Made by a program: the position numbers and the translations under genes. From contig NZ_FMYQ01000005.1 in NCBI RefSeq assembly GCF_900096975.1, positions 62,001 to 126,000 of the forward strand: 64,000 nt of DNA, given 5' to 3'. This document shows positions 44,511-55,792 of this stretch, piece by piece. This DNA is from Paraburkholderia lycopersici. GTDB lineage: Bacteria; Pseudomonadota; Gammaproteobacteria; Burkholderiales; Burkholderiaceae. A model generated the notes under the pieces. It was given only the letters and a program-made list of their open reading frames with translations. It had not been told where the DNA came from and did no database searches. Position 1 is the stretch's first letter, and every line of letters begins with the position of its first letter.

Positions 44511-44981
44511 ATGTCCGTCACGATCCGCGCGTTCAGCGAAACCGATACCGAAGCGGTGCTCGCGCTCTGGCTGCAGGCGTTTCCCGAATACAACGACGCG
44601 AGCCGGCCGCACCGTAATCCGCGTCTGTCGATCGCGAACAAGCTCGGCGTGCAGCCGGAGCTGTTCTTCGTCGCGGTTCTTGACGGCGGCGATGGTGACG
44701 GTGCGCTCGTCGGCACGGCGATGGCGGGCTACGACGGACATCGCGGCTGGCTCTATTCCGTCGCGATCGCGCCCGAAGCGCGGCGCCGCGGCGTCGGCAC
44801 GCGGCTCGTGCGTCATGCGGAATGCGCGCTTGCCGCGATGGGATGCCTGAAGCTCAACCTTCAAGTGCTCGACGACAAGCCGGAGGTGCTCGCGTTCTAC
44901 GACCGGCTCGGCTATCGCGCGGATGCCGTGGTGAGTCTCGGCAAGCGGCTCGCCGCGCAGGAGTCCGAAACGGTCGACTGA
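44511..44981 (+). CDS. GNAT-family N-acetyltransferase
   Basis: The 156-residue protein has the acetyl-CoA-binding motif VAIAPEARRRGVGTRLVRHA and the closing LNLQVLDDKPEVLAFYDRLG. It resembles YpeA-type proteins. Substrate unknown. Adjacent to the argD-like gene, 18 bp away, so co-transcription is likely. Confidence 0.85.
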   Translation: MSVTIRAFSETDTEAVLALWLQAFPEYNDASRPHRNPRLSIANKLGVQPELFFVAVLDGGDGDGALVGTAMAGYDGHRGWLYSVAIAPEARRRGVGTRLVRHAECALAAMGCLKLNLQVLDDKPEVLAFYDRLGYRADAVVSLGKRLAAQESETVD

Positions 44982-45004
44982 ACTGCGCCCCTCGTGCCAT
45001 AAAA

Positions 45005-45041
45005 AAAAAGCCGCATGGGCTCGAAACCCGTGCGGCTTTTG
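45005..45041. terminator. bidirectional terminator between GNAT and livF
   Basis: AAAGCCGCATGGG/CCCGTGCGGCTTT stem, flanked by an A-run and T-run, between convergent genes. Confidence 0.8.
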
Positions 45042-45077
45042 CTTTCATGCGGCCCGTGAGGACCGCATGACAACGCC

Positions 45078-45793
<716 letters not shown>

Positions 45794-45794
<1 letters not shown>

Positions 45795-46570
45795 CAGTGA
45801 ACCCCCGCACCCAGATAAGCCTCGATCACCTTCGGGTCCTTCTGCACGTCTTGCGGCAGACCCTCGGCGATCACCTTGCCATAGTCGAGCACTGTCATCC
45901 GGTTGCACAGGCCCATCACCAGTTTCACGTCGTGCTCGATCAGCAGGATAGTCTTGCCATCGGCGCGGATCTTGTCGAGCAGGCGCGTGAGTTCGACCTT
46001 CTCGGTCGCGTTCATGCCGGCCGCGGGCTCGTCGAGCGCCAGCAGCTTCGGATCGGTCGCGAGCGCACGCGCGATTTCCAGACGGCGCTGGTGACCGTAC
46101 GAGAGATTGCGCGACGTGTAGTCCGCGTACTGCGCGATGCCCACGTATTCGAGCAGTTCGATCGCGCGCTCCTTGATCTCGCGCTCTTCCTTGCGCTCCG
46201 ACGGCGTTTGCAGCACCGCGCCGATCAGGCCGTGCTTCGTGCGCACGTGGCGGCCAACCATCACGTTTTCGAGCGCCGTCATGCCGCCGAACAGGCGAAT
46301 GTTCTGGAACGTGCGCGCAATGCCCGCCTTCGCCACCTGATAGACGGCTTCGGGCTTGTACTCGACGCCGTCGAGCTTGAATTCGCCCGAATCGGGCGTG
46401 TAGAGACCCGTAATCACGTTGAAGAACGTGGTCTTGCCGGCGCCGTTCGGGCCGATCAGGCCGTAGATCGTGCCTTCCTCGATCTGGAGGCCGACGTCCG
46501 AGAGCGCCTGCAGGCCGCCGAAGCGCTTGTTCACGCCCTTCACGGACAGTCGGATAGGTTTGTTGCTCAT
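45794..46570 (-). CDS. livG: branched-chain amino acid ABC transporter ATP-binding protein LivG
   Basis: The 258-residue ATPase has Walker A (IGPNGAGKTTFFNVITGLY), signature LSYGHQRRLEIARAL and Walker B LLALDEPAAGMNA. The AAGMNATEK after Walker B is typical of LivG. It partners LivF at the membrane. It lies downstream of livM by 67 bp. Confidence 0.95.
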
Positions 46571-46637
46571 ATATAGTTCTCCGTGTCGACCGGAGTCCGC
46601 GCTTCAGCGCGGACTCCGGTCCCATGCAGGGCTGCCC

Positions 46638-47807
46638 TTATGCGCGAATCGGCTTTTTGCCGGCGCGCCTGGCGATCTTCGCGATCTTGTCTTCGTGCTT
46701 CGCCGCGGGCCACAGGCCTTCCGAGCGGTACAGCATGATGACGACCATGGCGAGGCCGTAGAGCAACTGGCGAATGACTTCCGTATCGACGATTTCATGG
46801 CCGAACAGCGCGTGCTGGAGCGGGCCCATGGTCGAGCGCAGGAACTCGGGGAAAATGGCGAGCAGCACGGCGCCGAGAATCACGCCCGGAATGTGGCCCA
46901 TGCCGCCCAGCACCACGCAGGCAAGCACGACGACCGATTCCCAGAACGTGAACGATTCCGGCGACACGAAGCCCTGGAACGCGCCGAACATCGCGCCCGA
47001 AAGACCGCCGAACGACGCGCCCATCGCGAACGCGAGCAGCTTGACGTTACGGGTGTTGATGCCCATGGCCTTGGCGGCGATTTCGTCTTCGCGGATGGCG
47101 GCCCACGCGCGGCCGATGCGCGAGTGCTGCAGACGCGTACACACCCAGATCACGAGCAGCGCGCAGATCACGAACACGTAGTAGTACATGTAGACCGACG
47201 TGAACGTGAAGCCGAGCACCTCGTGCGGCTGCGCGAGGTTGAAGCCGAAGACCTGCAGCGGCGCGACGCCGGTAATCCCCTGCGGCCCGTTGGTGATGTT
47301 CACCGGGCGGTCGAGGTTGTTCATGAAGATACGAACGATTTCCCCGAAGCCCAGCGTCACGATCGCGAGGTAGTCGCCGCGCAGGCGCAGCGTCGGCGCG
47401 CCGAGCAGGATACCCGCAACCGCCGCGAGCGCCATGGCGCACGGCACCACGATCCAGTACGGCGTGTGCAGGCCGCCCGGAAACAAGCTGGCGATCCACG
47501 CGAACTGCGTGGTGAGGTGCGGCGAGGTCAAAAGCGCGGCCGTATAGGCGCCCACCGCGTAGAACGCGATATAGCCCAGGTCCAGCAGGCCGGCGAAGCC
47601 CACGACCACGTTCAGGCCCAGCGCGAGCATCACGTAGAGCATCGCGAAGTCGAGCACGCGCACCCAGTAGTTGCCGCCCGCGGCGCCTACCACGAAGGGC
47701 AGCGCGGCCACGACGACGGCCGTCACGATGCCCACGGCGAGCGTCTTCGTCGTGTTCTTTTCGGGAATGAGCGTCGTGGACGGCTCGATCGGTTGAATTG
47801 AAGTCAT
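46638..47807 (-). CDS. livM: branched-chain amino acid ABC transporter permease LivM
   Basis: The 389-residue membrane protein has about ten helices. Family motifs are FAMLYVMLALGLNVVVGFAG near the N-terminus, and EDEIAAKAMGINTRNVKLLA. It forms the translocation pathway with LivH. livH lies 16 bp upstream. Confidence 0.94.
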   Translation of the reverse strand: MTSIQPIEPSTTLIPEKNTTKTLAVGIVTAVVVAALPFVVGAAGGNYWVRVLDFAMLYVMLALGLNVVVGFAGLLDLGYIAFYAVGAYTAALLTSPHLTTQFAWIASLFPGGLHTPYWIVVPCAMALAAVAGILLGAPTLRLRGDYLAIVTLGFGEIVRIFMNNLDRPVNITNGPQGITGVAPLQVFGFNLAQPHEVLGFTFTSVYMYYYVFVICALLVIWVCTRLQHSRIGRAWAAIREDEIAAKAMGINTRNVKLLAFAMGASFGGLSGAMFGAFQGFVSPESFTFWESVVVLACVVLGGMGHIPGVILGAVLLAIFPEFLRSTMGPLQHALFGHEIVDTEVIRQLLYGLAMVVIMLYRSEGLWPAAKHEDKIAKIARRAGKKPIRA

Positions 47808-47823
47808 GTTGTGCTACTCCCTC

Positions 47824-48774
47824 TTATGCGCGGTCCGCGACACGTTCGCCCAGCAGCCCCGACGGACGGAACACGAGCACGACGATCAGCACGATGAATG
47901 CGAACACGTCCTGATAGTTACTGCCGAACACCCCGCCGGTCAGATTGCCGATGTAACCCGCGCCGAGCTGCTCGATGAGACCGAGCACCACGCCGCCGAC
48001 CATCGCGCCGCCGAGGTTGCCGATGCCGCCCAGCACGGCGGCCGTGAAGGCCTTCATGCCGGGGATGAAACCCATGTAGAAGTGGGCGTTGCCGTATTCC
48101 GAGGCGATCATCACGCCGGCGAGCGCCGCGAGCGCCGAGCCGATCATGAAGGTGGCCGAGATCACGAAGTTCGGGTTCACGCCCATCAGGCTCGCGACGC
48201 CGGGGTTCTCGGCGATGGCGCGCATGGCGCGGCCGAGCTTCGTCTTGTGCACGAGCAGCAGCAGGCCCGCCATCACGAGGAACGCGACGACGATGATGAC
48301 GATTTCGGTGGGCGAGATCACGGCGCCGACGCCGGTGTCGCTCGGCTTGATGACGTTGATCGGGTCGGTCGAGATCAGCTGCGGGAAGGCGAGCGGATTG
48401 CGGCCCCAGATGATCATCGCGAGCGTCTGCAGCAGGATCGACACGCCGATTGCGGTAATGAGCGGCGCGAGGCGCGGAGCGCGGCGCAGCGGCCGGTAAG
48501 CGACTCGCTCGATCGTGTAGCCGACGAGCGCGCAAACAACGGCGGCGACCACGAGCGCAATGCACAGCGTGGGAATGTGCCCGAGGCCCGGGAAATGATT
48601 CTGGATCACGGTGATCGCGGAAAGCGCGACCATCGCGCCCACCATGAGCACATCGCCATGCGCGAAGTTGATGATGCCCAGAATCCCGTACACCATGGTG
48701 TAGCCCAGTGCGATGATGGCGTAGATGCTGCCAAGCACCAGCCCATTCAGGATCTGCTGGATGAAAATATCCAT
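47824..48774 (-). CDS. livH: branched-chain amino acid ABC transporter permease LivH
   Basis: The 316-residue permease has the N-terminal QQILNGLVLGSIYAIIALGY and GIINFAHGDVLMVGAM motifs of LivH and about eight helices. An AAGGAG site precedes the ATG. It is the first gene of livHMGF; the periplasmic binding protein gene livK is not in the window. Confidence 0.95.
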   Translation of the reverse strand: MDIFIQQILNGLVLGSIYAIIALGYTMVYGILGIINFAHGDVLMVGAMVALSAITVIQNHFPGLGHIPTLCIALVVAAVVCALVGYTIERVAYRPLRRAPRLAPLITAIGVSILLQTLAMIIWGRNPLAFPQLISTDPINVIKPSDTGVGAVISPTEIVIIVVAFLVMAGLLLLVHKTKLGRAMRAIAENPGVASLMGVNPNFVISATFMIGSALAALAGVMIASEYGNAHFYMGFIPGMKAFTAAVLGGIGNLGGAMVGGVVLGLIEQLGAGYIGNLTGGVFGSNYQDVFAFIVLIVVLVFRPSGLLGERVADRA

Positions 48775-48987
48775 TTAATGCTCCTTAGCCCGTGCAACCG
48801 GATTCGCGCTCGTCATCGGCCGGTGGGCGATGTTTTACGGAACCGCAACGACACTTTCGGGTATTGAAGTAAAAACCGGTAACGGTTGGCCGCCCTGGTT
48901 CGCATTGCCGCTGTGTTGCAGCGGCAGGCTCGCCGGAAGCGGATGCAAAAACGGCACCGTCGGATGGTTCGGTGCCGTCGGGTTCAA

Positions 48988-49290
48988 TCAGCTACGCGTC
49001 ATATTCGCGGCGATGGACACGCGGCAGGCCTCACGGCCGGCAGTCGTGAATACGTCGAACGCCATGACTCCCTCTTCTGGGCCGCCCAGGCATTCCGCGA
49101 TCTCGCCCGCGAGATCCGTCACACCGAAGCGGCGAACCGGCACAACAACGCCGGTGCATGCAAAAGCAAGCTGCATGCCAGTTTGGGTCGGTGTTGCGCT
49201 GGTGCCTGCCCGGGCGCCGCGTCCGCGCCACGCATTGCGTGGCGCAACCACAGTCGCCGAAGACACGGCACAAGCAAACTCGAATTGCAT
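48988..49290 (-). CDS. conserved hypothetical protein (100 aa)
   Basis: The ATG at 49290 has an AGGAG upstream; the frame continues further but without a better start. The protein has a Cys/Ala-containing N-terminus (QFEFACAVSSATVV) and a region RRFGVTDLAGEIAECLG, then VMAFDVFTTAG. No domain recognised. A promoter lies ~75 bp upstream. Confidence 0.55.
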   Translation of the reverse strand: MQFEFACAVSSATVVAPRNAWRGRGARAGTSATPTQTGMQLAFACTGVVVPVRRFGVTDLAGEIAECLGGPEEGVMAFDVFTTAGREACRVSIAANMTRS

Positions 49291-49366
49291 TAATGAGGTC
49301 TCCTGCGCCTTCCGGAATGCTTGCCTGAAGGCCTTTTCATCGATGCCCAACCTTCAGAACGCGCGC

Positions 49367-49394
49367 ATTGTAACGCCAATTATGCGACTGGCAA
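49367..49394 (-). promoter_or_regulatory. sigma-70-type promoter of the hypothetical gene
   Basis: On the minus strand TTGCCA (49389-49394) is followed after 16 bp by TACAAT (49367-49372). Confidence 0.5.
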
Positions 49395-49791
49395 TATTGT
49401 TGAACCGGCAGGGTTTTCCTGCATTGCAACCATATTTCTTGATAGCGGCAGGGCTCGGGTTGCACCTTGGTTGCGCCGCATTTTCGTGCATCAGTTGCAC
49501 CAAATGGCGACGGGCTCCGCATCATGTGTTGCGGGTTGTGGGCGCAATGCCTTGTCGGGTGGGCATCGGATCCACTGAAAAAGATTTAAGGGGTGGCATA
49601 AAAATCTCGCCCCGTGCTGGTGCACCGTCGCCGAAACCGATCGAATTGCGTCGAAAATTCGGGGTCACACCACGCGATTCAGCGCCGCGCGCTAGCGAAA
49701 ATACTGATAAAAACCTCGGCAACCGAGCGGTTAACCGGCTTTTTCCGATGATACGTCCCCGATTATTGGGCTTGCGTTCCCGGCGCAGGCA

Positions 49792-49818
49792 TAAAAAAAC
49801 GCGCCCGATGGCGCGTTT
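49792..49818 (-). terminator. ispH terminator
   Basis: The stem AAACGCGCC/GGCGCGTTT is followed on the minus strand by a long T run. Confidence 0.75.
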
Positions 49819-49843
49819 CGCGGGGAGGCAGGCAACGGCGGTC

Positions 49844-50815
49844 TCAGGCCGGCTGGCCGAGCCCTCGCGGCAGCGGGAACGCAATGTTCTCTTCGATGCC
49901 TTCGAGCGCTCGCACGTTGCGCGCACCTAGTTCGTGCAGGCGGCGGATGATCTCCTGCGCGAGCGCCTCGGGAGCCGACGCCCCGGCCGTGAGCCCGATG
50001 CGCCGCTTGCCGGCGAGCCACCGCGGATCGATCTGCTCGGGCGCATCCACCATATAGGCGGGAATGCCGCGCTTCTCGGCGACTTCGCGCAGCCGGTTCG
50101 AGTTCGAACTGTTCGGGCTCCCCACCACGATCACGATGTCGCACTGCGGCGCCATGAACTTGACGGCGTCCTGGCGATTCTGCGTCGCGTAGCAGATGTC
50201 CTGCTTCTTCGGCTCGCGAATGGCGGGAAAGCGCGCCTTGAGCGCGGCGATGATTTCGGCCGCGTCGTCCACCGACAGCGTGGTTTGCGTGACGAACGCC
50301 ACGCGCTGCGGGTCGCGCAGCTCGAGCGCCTCGACATCGGCGATGTCTTCTACAAGATACATGCCCTCGGCCACCTGCCCCATCGTGCCTTCCACCTCCG
50401 GATGGCCCTTGTGCCCGATCATGACGATGTCGAGCCCCTCGTCGCGCATCTTCGCGACTTCCACGTGCACCTTGGTGACGAGCGGGCAGGTTGCGTCGTA
50501 GACGCGCAGGCCGCGCGCCTCGGCGTCGGCGCGCACGGACTTGGAGACGCCGTGTGCGCTGAATATCACTGTGTTGCCGGACGGCACCTCATCGAGCTGC
50601 TCGATGAAGATCGCCCCTTTCTTGCGCAGGTCGTCGACGACATAGGCGTTGTGGACGATCTCGTGGCGTACGTAGATCGGCGCGCCGTGAAGCTGAATGG
50701 CGCGTTCGACGATCTCGATGGCCCGATCGACCCCGGCACAGAAGCCGCGCGGCTGCGCGAGCAGGATTTCCGCTTCGGCCAGGTCGGCGATGAGGGACGT
50801 GTCCGTATTGGTCAT
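49844..50815 (-). CDS. ispH: 4-hydroxy-3-methylbut-2-enyl diphosphate reductase
   Basis: IspH is the last enzyme of the MEP isoprenoid pathway and makes IPP and DMAPP. The 323-residue protein keeps the three [4Fe-4S] cysteines: [29 protein letters not shown] and [15 protein letters not shown]. The catalytic [17 protein letters not shown] segment is present. fkpB lies immediately upstream, a frequent pairing. Confidence 0.97.
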   Translation of the reverse strand: MTNTDTSLIADLAEAEILLAQPRGFCAGVDRAIEIVERAIQLHGAPIYVRHEIVHNAYVVDDLRKKGAIFIEQLDEVPSGNTVIFSAHGVSKSVRADAEARGLRVYDATCPLVTKVHVEVAKMRDEGLDIVMIGHKGHPEVEGTMGQVAEGMYLVEDIADVEALELRDPQRVAFVTQTTLSVDDAAEIIAALKARFPAIREPKKQDICYATQNRQDAVKFMAPQCDIVIVVGSPNSSNSNRLREVAEKRGIPAYMVDAPEQIDPRWLAGKRRIGLTAGASAPEALAQEIIRRLHELGARNVRALEGIEENIAFPLPRGLGQPA

Positions 50816-50820
50816 GAGTT

Positions 50821-51276
50821 TTAGAGGATTCCGATGATTTGCACTTCGAACGCAACCGCCTGGCCAGCGAGCGGATGGTTGAAATCGAACAGCGCGGAGG
50901 TCTCGTTCACTTCCTTGAGCACGCCTGCGTAACGGCCGCCGTCGGGAGCGTTGAACTCGATCAGATCGCCCGGATTGAACTCTTCGCCGATCATGCCGTT
51001 TTCGCGCAGGGTCTTGAGCGAGACGCGCTGGATCAGGTCGGGATTGCGCTGACCGAAAGCGACGCCAGGTTCTAGCTGAAAGGTCGAATGGTGGCCCACT
51101 TTCAGCCCCTGCAAAATGTCTTCCAGCGGCGGCGCGAGCTGGCCGGCGCCCATCAGCAGGGTGGCGGGACGGTCCACAAAGGTATTGACGATTTCGGTGC
51201 CATCGGCGAGCGAAAGCCGGTAGTGCAGCGTCACGTGGGAACCGGCTTTTACTTCGGAGATGTCGATGATGCTCAT
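50821..51276 (-). CDS. fkpB: FKBP-type peptidyl-prolyl isomerase, SlpA type
   Basis: The ATG at 51276 gives a 151-residue FKBP. The start is [20 protein letters not shown], followed by a SlyD/SlpA-like insert-in-flap region ([20 protein letters not shown]) and the closing [20 protein letters not shown]. It accelerates proline isomerisation and acts as a chaperone. Only five bases separate it from ispH. Confidence 0.93.
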   Translation of the reverse strand: MSIIDISEVKAGSHVTLHYRLSLADGTEIVNTFVDRPATLLMGAGQLAPPLEDILQGLKVGHHSTFQLEPGVAFGQRNPDLIQRVSLKTLRENGMIGEEFNPGDLIEFNAPDGGRYAGVLKEVNETSALFDFNHPLAGQAVAFEVQIIGIL

Positions 51277-51462
51277 GCGTAACTCATTTCGTCGAAATGC
51301 GCGCTTCGCGCATGCGCGCCGCAAGGCGCCGGTCCGGCCTGCGTCAGGCCGGAAAATACCTATTGTAAGCCACTTGGCCGGGGCGGTCGCGGCACGATTG
51401 TGCACTGCCAGCAGGAACGCACGCATGCGCCGTGCGCCCCGGCCCTGCCTGCGGAGATTGCC

Positions 51463-52302
51463 ATGACGGAACTTGCCTGCACGCCGGACACGGCGCCGAG
51501 CGCCATTGGCGGCACCCTGGCCCTGCCTCTGCCAACCGCGGGCTGCGCGGAGCGCGGTCCCGCCCGAAGCGCGGCGCCCGCCATTGCGGGGCCTTCGCCG
51601 GAAGCGGCTCGCGGCGCCATACAGCCTGCGACACGGCCTGCGACACGGCGCCGCGACATGCCCCGCGAGCGTCTGCGCAAGGCCGGCCCGGCCGCGCTCT
51701 CCGATGTGGAGCTGCTCGCGATCCTGCTTGGCTCCGGATTGCCAGGCCACGACGTCTTCGTGGTGGCCCGCTCGCTCCTTGCCCATTTCGGCTCCCTGCG
51801 CGCCATGCTCGACGCGCAGCGCGAGGAATTCGAGGCCCTGCGCGGCATCGGGCCCGCAAAAGCCTCGATGCTGCAAGCCGTCACGGAGCTCGCACGACGC
51901 TCGCTTGCCGAAGCGCTGGACGACAAGCCTCTCGTCGACTCCCCCGGCGCGGTCGAAGACTATTTGCGGCTCCTGATCGGCGGGCGGCCGCACGAAGTGT
52001 TCGTCTGCCTGTTTCTGGATGCGCGCCATCGGCTGATCCGCTCCGAAGAAAGTTCGCGCGGTTCGCTCACGCGCATGGCGGTGTATCCTCGTGAAATCGT
52101 GCGGCGCGCGCTCATGCTCAACGCCGCGAGCCTGATCGTCGCCCATAACCATCCTTCGGGCGCGGTGCAGCCCAGCGCGAGCGACCGGCGGCTTACCCGG
52201 GTGCTGCGCGAAACGCTCGCGCTCGTGGAGGTTCAGCTCGTCGACCACCTCGTGATCGGCGCGCGCGACACGTTTTCGTTCGCGCGACACGGCTGGAACT
52301 GA
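51463..52302 (+). CDS. radC: RadC-family JAB1/MPN-domain protein
   Basis: I chose the ATG at 51463 (GGAG upstream); 51400 is an in-frame alternative. The 279-residue protein has a variable Ala/Pro-rich N-terminus, then a helix-hairpin-helix ([20 protein letters not shown]) and the JAMM metal motif [17 protein letters not shown]. RadC proteins have no confirmed role in DNA repair despite the name. Confidence 0.9.
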   Translation: MTELACTPDTAPSAIGGTLALPLPTAGCAERGPARSAAPAIAGPSPEAARGAIQPATRPATRRRDMPRERLRKAGPAALSDVELLAILLGSGLPGHDVFVVARSLLAHFGSLRAMLDAQREEFEALRGIGPAKASMLQAVTELARRSLAEALDDKPLVDSPGAVEDYLRLLIGGRPHEVFVCLFLDARHRLIRSEESSRGSLTRMAVYPREIVRRALMLNAASLIVAHNHPSGAVQPSASDRRLTRVLRETLALVEVQLVDHLVIGARDTFSFARHGWN

Positions 52303-52345
52303 GCTGTCGCGTCACGCGCCGCATAACGACATCCGCAAATCGGGT

Positions 52346-52375
52346 TTGATTTTCCAGGCATTTTTCTGCTAGAAT
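52346..52375 (+). promoter_or_regulatory. promoter of rpmB-rpmG
   Basis: TTGATT (52346-52351) and TAGAAT (52370-52375) are spaced by 18 bp in an AT-rich stretch. The transcript would have a ~155-nt leader before rpmB. Confidence 0.6.
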
Positions 52376-52538
52376 CACGGTTTGCCTATTTCCAACCCTG
52401 TTCCGAAGCCCATCACGGGTGTTCCAGGGGAGTGAACCGGACCGTTCTCATCCATACATGAGATCTGCCCGCCACTTCTCGCCTGGGAGACTGCCAGCGG
52501 CGTTTCGAACTCAGAATTAGCGTATTAGGAGTGCTCTC

Positions 52539-52772
52539 ATGGCACGCGTATGCCAAGTCACTGGGAAAGCGCCGATGAGCGGCAACAACGTTTCCCACGC
52601 GAACAACAAGACCAAGCGTCGTTTTCTCCCGAATCTGCAAAACCGCCGTTTCTGGGTTGAAAGCGAAAACCGTTGGGTGCGTCTGCGTATCTCGAACGCA
52701 GGTCTGCGCCTGATCGACAAGAACGGCATCGATTCCGTGCTCGCAGACCTGCGCGCACGCGGTGAAGTGTAA
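52539..52772 (+). CDS. rpmB: 50S ribosomal protein L28
   Basis: The 77-residue protein is a clear L28: [20 protein letters not shown], then [15 protein letters not shown] and [17 protein letters not shown]. An AGGAG site precedes the start. rpmG follows 10 bases later, as is usual. Confidence 0.98.
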   Translation: MARVCQVTGKAPMSGNNVSHANNKTKRRFLPNLQNRRFWVESENRWVRLRISNAGLRLIDKNGIDSVLADLRARGEV

Positions 52773-52782
52773 GGAGTAAACC

Positions 52783-52950
52783 ATGGCCAAGGGCGTCCGC
52801 GACAAGATCAAGCTGGAGTCGACCGCAGGTACGGGTCACTTCTACACGACCACGAAGAACAAGCGCAACATGCCGGAAAAAATGTCGATCAAGAAGTTCG
52901 ACCCGGTTGTTCGCAAGCACGTCGAGTACAAGGAAACCAAGATCAAGTAA
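52783..52950 (+). CDS. rpmG: 50S ribosomal protein L33
   Basis: The short 55-residue protein reads [20 protein letters not shown], then [14 protein letters not shown] and [17 protein letters not shown], which is L33 of the zinc-free type. AAGGAG lies ahead of the ATG. A strong terminator follows. Confidence 0.98.
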   Translation: MAKGVRDKIKLESTAGTGHFYTTTKNKRNMPEKMSIKKFDPVVRKHVEYKETKIK

Positions 52951-52976
52951 TCTGGTTCCGAGCCTGACGAAGACAG

Positions 52977-53005
52977 AAAAACCCCGCTTTTTAGCGGGGT
53001 TTTTC
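52977..53005 (+). terminator. rpmBG terminator
   Basis: AAAAACCCCGC/GCGGGGTTTTT stem-loop immediately after rpmG. Confidence 0.85.
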
Positions 53006-53199
53006 TTTATGCACTCCCCCTGCGCGCCATTCCCGCGCCCAGCAATGGTGTTTTCCCGTCCGCACCCGATCTGCGGCTATCCGTTCACTCCGCTCTCGGA
53101 GTATGCTTGCCGCTTTACCGGCCGCCACACGCGCGTCATCTCCCTATGACAGCCCGAGGCGGTAAAAGCGCAGAACAAAAGAGACGGAGAAGCAGGATC

Positions 53200-54801
53200 A
53201 TGAATTTCGATGTAGCGATCGTCGGCAGCGGCCTCGCAGGACTAAGCGTCGCGCTGAATCTCGCCGACACGCGACGCGTCGTGGTGATCGCCAAGCGCGC
53301 CATGACAGAAGGCGCGAGCGACCGCGCGCAAGGCGGCATTGCCGCCGTGCTCGATTCGGCCGACAGCGTGGAAAACCACGTGGACGATACGCTCGTCGCC
53401 GGCGGCGGCCTGTGCGACGAGGCGGCGACGCGCTACATCGTCGAGCATGGGCGCGCGGCCATCGAATGGCTGATCGCCCAGGACGTGCCGTTCACGAAGG
53501 ACGCAGCCGCCGAACTCGGCTTCCACCTCACTCGCGAAGGCGGCCACAGCCATCGCCGCATCATTCACGCCGCCGACGCCACCGGCCACGCGGTCGTGCA
53601 AACGCTGCTCGAGCGCGCGCGTTCGCACCCGAACATCACGATTCTCGAAGACCATCAGGCGATCGACGTCATCACGTCCGACCGGCTCGGCCTGCCCGGC
53701 CGGCGCTGTCACGGCCTTTACGCGCTCGATCTCGATAACGACCGCACGGTGACGATCCAGGCGCCGCACACCGTGCTCGCCACGGGCGGCGCGGGCAAGG
53801 TCTACCTCTACACGACGAACCCGGACACCGCCACCGGCGACGGCATCGCCATGGCGTGGCGCGCAGGCTGCCGTGTGGCGAACATGGAGTTCATCCAGTT
53901 CCACCCGACCTGCCTCTTCCACCCGCACGCCAAGTCGTTCCTGATTTCGGAAGCGGTGCGCGGCGAAGGCGGCGTGCTGCGCCTGCCCGACGGCACGCGC
54001 TTCATGCCCGCGCACGACGCGCGCGCCGAACTCGCGCCGCGCGACATCGTCGCCCGCGCGATCGACTTCGAAATCAAGAAGCACGGCATCGACTGCGTGC
54101 ATCTCGACATCAGCCATCAGCCGCCGGCGTTTCTCGAAGAGCATTTCCCGACCATCCTCGCGCGTTGCCGCGAGTTCGGCATCGACATCACAAAAGAGCC
54201 GATTCCGGTCGTGCCCGCCGCGCACTACACGTGTGGCGGCGTCGTCACCGATCTGGCCGGGCGCACCGATCTCGCGGGCCTCTATGCGGTAGGCGAGACG
54301 TCTTGCACGGGCCTGCACGGCGCGAACCGGCTCGCGAGCAATTCGCTGCTGGAGTGCCTCGTGATCGGCCGGTCGGCGGCCGAGGCGATCGAGGCGGAAG
54401 GCTTCAGCGCCGGTGCGCACGCGCCGCTGCCCGACTGGGACGAAAGCCGTGTCTCCGATTCCGACGAGGAAGTCGTGGTCGCGCACAACTGGGACGAGTT
54501 GCGCCGCCTGATGTGGAACTACGTCGGCATCGTGCGCACCGACAAGCGGCTCGAGCGCGCGCAGCACCGCATTTCGCTGCTGCGCGACGAAATTCAGGAG
54601 TATTACGCGAATTTCCGCGTCACGCGCGACCTGCTCGAGTTGCGCAACCTCGTCGAGGTGGCTTCGCTGATCGTGGAAAGCGCGCGCTCGCGCCGCGAAA
54701 GCCGTGGCCTCCATTTCAGCCGCGACTGGCCGAACTCGCTGCCCAAGGCGCTCCCGACGGTTCTCGCGCCGGAACGCGTGCGCAACCGCCTGGTTTCATA
54801 A
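53200..54801 (+). CDS. nadB: L-aspartate oxidase
   Basis: NadB oxidises aspartate to iminoaspartate, the first step of de novo NAD synthesis. The ATG at 53200 (AGCAGGA upstream) begins [20 protein letters not shown] with the FAD-binding glycines. [26 protein letters not shown] and [17 protein letters not shown] are flavoprotein motifs, and the 533-residue length fits. nadA and nadC are downstream but on the opposite strand. Confidence 0.96.
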   Translation: MNFDVAIVGSGLAGLSVALNLADTRRVVVIAKRAMTEGASDRAQGGIAAVLDSADSVENHVDDTLVAGGGLCDEAATRYIVEHGRAAIEWLIAQDVPFTKDAAAELGFHLTREGGHSHRRIIHAADATGHAVVQTLLERARSHPNITILEDHQAIDVITSDRLGLPGRRCHGLYALDLDNDRTVTIQAPHTVLATGGAGKVYLYTTNPDTATGDGIAMAWRAGCRVANMEFIQFHPTCLFHPHAKSFLISEAVRGEGGVLRLPDGTRFMPAHDARAELAPRDIVARAIDFEIKKHGIDCVHLDISHQPPAFLEEHFPTILARCREFGIDITKEPIPVVPAAHYTCGGVVTDLAGRTDLAGLYAVGETSCTGLHGANRLASNSLLECLVIGRSAAEAIEAEGFSAGAHAPLPDWDESRVSDSDEEVVVAHNWDELRRLMWNYVGIVRTDKRLERAQHRISLLRDEIQEYYANFRVTRDLLELRNLVEVASLIVESARSRRESRGLHFSRDWPNSLPKALPTVLAPERVRNRLVS

Positions 54802-54831
54802 ACTCGCCGCGCCGCGTCACGCCGCAAAAAC

Positions 54832-54862
54832 AAAGGCCGCCTCATCGCGAGGCGGCCTTTTT
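54832..54862. terminator. terminator between nadB and nadC
   Basis: AAAGGCCGCCTC/GAGGCGGCCTTT stem between convergent genes, with a following T-run on the plus strand. Confidence 0.8.
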
Positions 54863-54892
54863 CACTGGATGCAGCGAATCGAACGCGCGAAT

Positions 54893-55792
54893 TCAGACGA
54901 TGCGCATCGAGAAGTCCGTCGCGCGCAGGTCTTTCGTCAGCGCGCCGATGGAAACGCGGTCCACGCCCGTTTCCGCGATCGTGCGTACCGTATCGAAGTT
55001 GACGCCGCCGGAGACTTCGAGCACCGCGCGCCCCGCCGTGAGCTTCACCGCGTCGCGCATCATGTCGAACGAGAAGTTGTCGAGCAGCACCGACTTCGCA
55101 CCATGTGCGAGCGCCACTTCGAGCTGTTCAAGCGTCTCGACTTCGATCTGGACCGGCACACCCGCGTCGAGCGCGAGCGCCGCATCCATCGCCGCACCCA
55201 CGCCGCCCGCCGCGGCAATGTGGTTTTCCTTGATGAGGATGCCGTCGTAGAGCGCAAGGCGCTGGTTCGCGCCGCCGCCCACACGCACCGCGTACTTCTG
55301 CGCAAGACGCAATCCGGGCAGCGTCTTGCGCGTGTCGAGAATGCGGGCATGCGTATGCGCGATCATGTCGACGTAGCGGCGCGTCACGCTCGCCACGCCG
55401 GAAAGCAGCTGCAGGAAGTTCATGGCGTTGCGCTCCGCCGTGAGCAGCGAGCGCGCCGGACCGCGCAGCGAGCATACGGTGGTATCGGCGGCCATGCGAT
55501 CGCCCTCGCGATAGTGCCAGCGCACTTCAATGCGCGGATCGACCCGCTTCACCACCCCGTCGAACCAGAGCACGCCGCACAGCACGGCCTCCTCGCGCAC
55601 GGTGATGCGCGCGTCGCGCACTTCGCCGGCGGGCACGAGGCGGCCCGTCTGATCGCCGGGACCGACATCTTCTTCGAGCGCGTCGGCCACGTTGCGTGCG
55701 ATCGCGGCGTCGAACGCCGCGCCGTACTGCGCGCGAACCTCCTCCAGCACAGGCGAAACCGCGTCCACCGCGAGCAATTCAAGCGCCCCCAT
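54893..55792 (-). CDS. nadC: nicotinate-nucleotide pyrophosphorylase (carboxylating)
   Basis: The enzyme (quinolinate phosphoribosyltransferase) makes nicotinate mononucleotide. The ATG at 55792 overlaps the nadA stop (TAATG). The 299-residue protein has ERNAMNFLQLLSGVASVTRR, LDTRKTLPGLRLAQKYAVRV, GGGANQRLALYDGILIKENH and LEVSGGVNFDTVRTIAETGV, all conserved in NadC. Confidence 0.97.
   Translation of the reverse strand: MGALELLAVDAVSPVLEEVRAQYGAAFDAAIARNVADALEEDVGPGDQTGRLVPAGEVRDARITVREEAVLCGVLWFDGVVKRVDPRIEVRWHYREGDRMAADTTVCSLRGPARSLLTAERNAMNFLQLLSGVASVTRRYVDMIAHTHARILDTRKTLPGLRLAQKYAVRVGGGANQRLALYDGILIKENHIAAAGGVGAAMDAALALDAGVPVQIEVETLEQLEVALAHGAKSVLLDNFSFDMMRDAVKLTAGRAVLEVSGGVNFDTVRTIAETGVDRVSIGALTKDLRATDFSMRIV

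Larger units (their letters stand above)
49291..49843. other. 553-bp region with promoter and terminator only
   Basis: The DNA is AT-richer than its surroundings. It contains the promoter at 49367-49394 and the ispH terminator at 49792-49818. No gene can be supported. Confidence 0.5.

Noticed and set aside
49291..49843. Possible small genes in the AT-rich gap before ispH
   Set aside because: No frame has a ribosome-binding site and protein-like sequence together.
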